The notes under the pieces: generated by a model | The model's input: only the letters and a program-made list of their open reading frames with translations | Told to the model about the DNA's origin: nothing | The model's database searches: none | Assembly (NCBI GenBank): GCA_001910725.1 | Contig: MJGA01000053.1 | Location: 1-64,000, forward strand | Direction of reading: 5' to 3' | From: Phanerodontia chrysosporium | Taxonomy: Eukaryota; Basidiomycota; Agaricomycetes; Polyporales; Phanerochaetaceae | DNA length: 64,000 bases | Program-made: the position numbers and the translations under genes | In this document: one piece after another, positions 62,398 through 64,000 of the stretch | Position numbering within the stretch: position 1 is the first letter of the stretch | Layout of the letters: the number at the start of each line of letters is the position of its first letter

Positions 62398-64000
62398 TGT
62401 ATATTTCAATTTTAATTTTACCTTTATTAGGTTCACTATTTTCAGGTTTACTTGGAAGAAAAATAGGTGTAACAGGTGCACACCTAATTACTTGTACTTG
62501 TCTAATTTTATCTTCAATATTAGCTAGTGTTGCTTATTATGAAGTAGGTATCTGCGGATCTCCTGTTTCAATACACTTAACTAATTGGATAGATTCAGAA
62601 TTTATGAGTATATCTTGGGAATTCTTATTTGATCAACTAACTGTCTCAATGTTTATTCCTGTTCTTTATATATCTTCATTAATTCATATATTCTCAACGG
62701 ACTATATGTCTGAAGATCCTCACAATCAACGATTCTTCTCATATTTATCACTATTCACTTTCTTTATGTTATTATTAGTATCAGGTGCTAATTATTTTGT
62801 TATGTTTGTGGGTCTATTCTTCCTGGCTCAAAGTACTTTATTTTAATAGTACGATAATACTACTATATGCTGGAACCTTTATATAAAATCATAACCTTAC
62901 AAACTTAATAAATACATCCTCCATCCTCCAATCCTCGATCTTATTAATGGGAAAAAGATCAAAGATAGCTGGCAACAGGAAAAAGGAAATGGTTTGAAAG
63001 GTAAAATATTGATTTTGTCTTTAATAAACAACCAGCAGGAAAGTTTTTAAATTTACCGTGTTACCTACATCTTTACAATTTAAAATGTCCTCAGAGATTC
63101 TACGTAGTCAGGGGTGTTCACACCCTAAGATATAATCCAATTACTTATAATTTAAATTCAGAATAAGATATCAGCAGGAAGACGTATGACTTTCTAGTTT
63201 ATTATTAGTTATAACTCATAATTTTACTTCAAAGGCTACGCCTGGAAAAACTAAAAAACCAAGGTTTATAAAAATTTTAATTTAAAGATTATATTAAAAT
63301 TTTTATTTAGAGCTAACGATGATAATCCTTTAATATTCAGTGATTATCATAAGCAAGCTTTAATTGGTCTTACCTATGCTTTAGAAAAAAGATACTAGCA
63401 ATGTCCGTTTACGGTTTGATCTGAGTATCTCTATTCATTCCGTGTACGTCTACTTTTTATACGAACTTTTTAAGGTTTACACTCTTAGTCCACCTAAATC
63501 TACTAATAGAAAACCAGATAAACGAACAGGTAAAATTTATAATAGTCTTATCTTTAAGACTAGGATGTTACCTTGTTTTAATGACTTATGGGATTTAGTT
63601 TACAAAGATAAGGTTAAAACTATACCAGCGAATATAGGTGATCTTTTCATAGTTTAACAGTTTCACAGAAGTGGGTTTAGCTTTTTGGATAATGGTTGAC
63701 GGTAGTTTAGGTTCAAATGGCACTCTAAATCTTCATACAGATAGTTATACTTTAACTTAAGTTAACTTATTAATTGATGTATTGAAGCGTCATTTTTATA
63801 TAAATAGCCGAATATCTCTTAAAAGACCTGGGCAATGGATTATCGTTATACCACAAAAATAAGTTCCTAAAGTAGCTGAATTAACTATTGGTCACATGCA
63901 TCCTTCTATGTTATATAAAATAGGTAAATAGTTTTTTTAACTGCTGCTTTTCTCTATTTTTTTGTTTTTATTAAGATTAATCGTGGGAAGGAATCGGAGT
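62397..64000 (+). CDS. nad5: NADH dehydrogenase subunit 5, partial (exon 1 and start of exon 2)
   Basis: Exon 1 is 62397-62813 (139 codons): [60 protein letters not shown], ending NYFVMFVG. Exon 2 starts at 63984 with TGG GAA GGA ATC GGA (WEGIG), the exact continuation expected, and runs off the window after 17 nt. It is a complex I proton-pumping subunit, cotranscribed with nad4L. Confidence 0.95.
62814..63983 (+). other. nad5 intron 1 (group I)
   Basis: Core strings ctatatgctggaacc (62869), acaaccagcaggaaag (63029) and cctcagagattctacgt (63090) occur early, with a second atcagcaggaaga at 63171. Borders follow from FVMFVG|WEGIG. Confidence 0.85.
63310..63931 (+). pseudogene. Decayed LAGLIDADG gene of nad5 intron 1
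   Basis: Readable parts: [20 protein letters not shown] (first motif damaged) then a stop; an open 71-codon stretch 63442-63657 with [20 protein letters not shown]; then after a frame change [20 protein letters not shown] (second motif, about 63671-63730), two more stops, and the terminal [13 protein letters not shown]. Clearly the usual double-motif protein, no longer intact. Confidence 0.8.

Overview
This window looks like part of a large, intron-rich fungal mitochondrial genome. The evidence is strong A+T bias, respiratory-chain genes (nad1, nad2, nad3, nad4, nad4L, the start of nad5, cob, cox3, atp6, atp8, atp9), a mitochondrial-type LSU rRNA gene, mitochondrial tRNAs and many group I introns with LAGLIDADG or GIY-YIG genes. 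Genes lie on both strands, the Trp tRNA has anticodon CCA, and no core gene needs TGA as a codon. That set best fits an Agaricomycete-like basidiomycete; the species is an inference I cannot confirm. cox1, cox2, nad6, rns and rps3 were not found here.

Layout. 1-2735: trnY, atp9 and trnS(GCU), separated by hairpin-rich spacers. About 3000-11170: rnl with four group I introns; an antisense atp9 fragment sits in intron 4. 11891-16108: trnD, the overlapping pair nad2/nad3, then trnT, trnF and trnA (minus) and trnW (plus). 16109-17330: a spacer with a 49-bp tandem repeat. 17331-21922 (minus): nad1 in four exons. 23052-26241 (minus): trnR, trnC, a decayed trnD copy, atp6 and trnS(UGA). 26596-42259: trnI and cob, which I resolve into nine exons including one of 16 nt. 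43272-47069: trnM and nad4, whose frame runs on without a stop into a long unknown extension.

47472-55400 is the accessory region: a frameshifted membrane-protein pseudogene, a tRNA-like sequence with a 9-nt anticodon loop, the decayed C-terminal part of a plasmid-type (T7-like) RNA polymerase, two extra copies of the atp9 upstream leader placed before membrane ORFs, and atp8 (50 codons). 55432-59554: cox3 in three exons. A 459-codon Ser/Thr repeat ORF starts inside the last cox3 exon in another frame. 61021-61608: decayed copies of the cox3 and nad2 ends and a small membrane ORF. 62119-64000: nad4L overlapping nad5, with nad5 exon 2 starting at the very end of the window.

The core genes encode subunits of complexes I, III, IV and V. 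The introns (18 assigned: rnl 4, nad1 3, cob 8, cox3 2, nad5 1) carry five apparently intact homing-endonuclease/maturase genes and at least nine broken ones. Many of the broken ones are interrupted by the same short hairpin or GC-rich sequences that fill the intergenic DNA. The main theme is dispersal of small hairpin elements and gene fragments, with linear-plasmid remnants alongside. Exon borders were placed by protein homology plus the group I rule (U before the intron, G at its end) and are inference until transcripts are seen.
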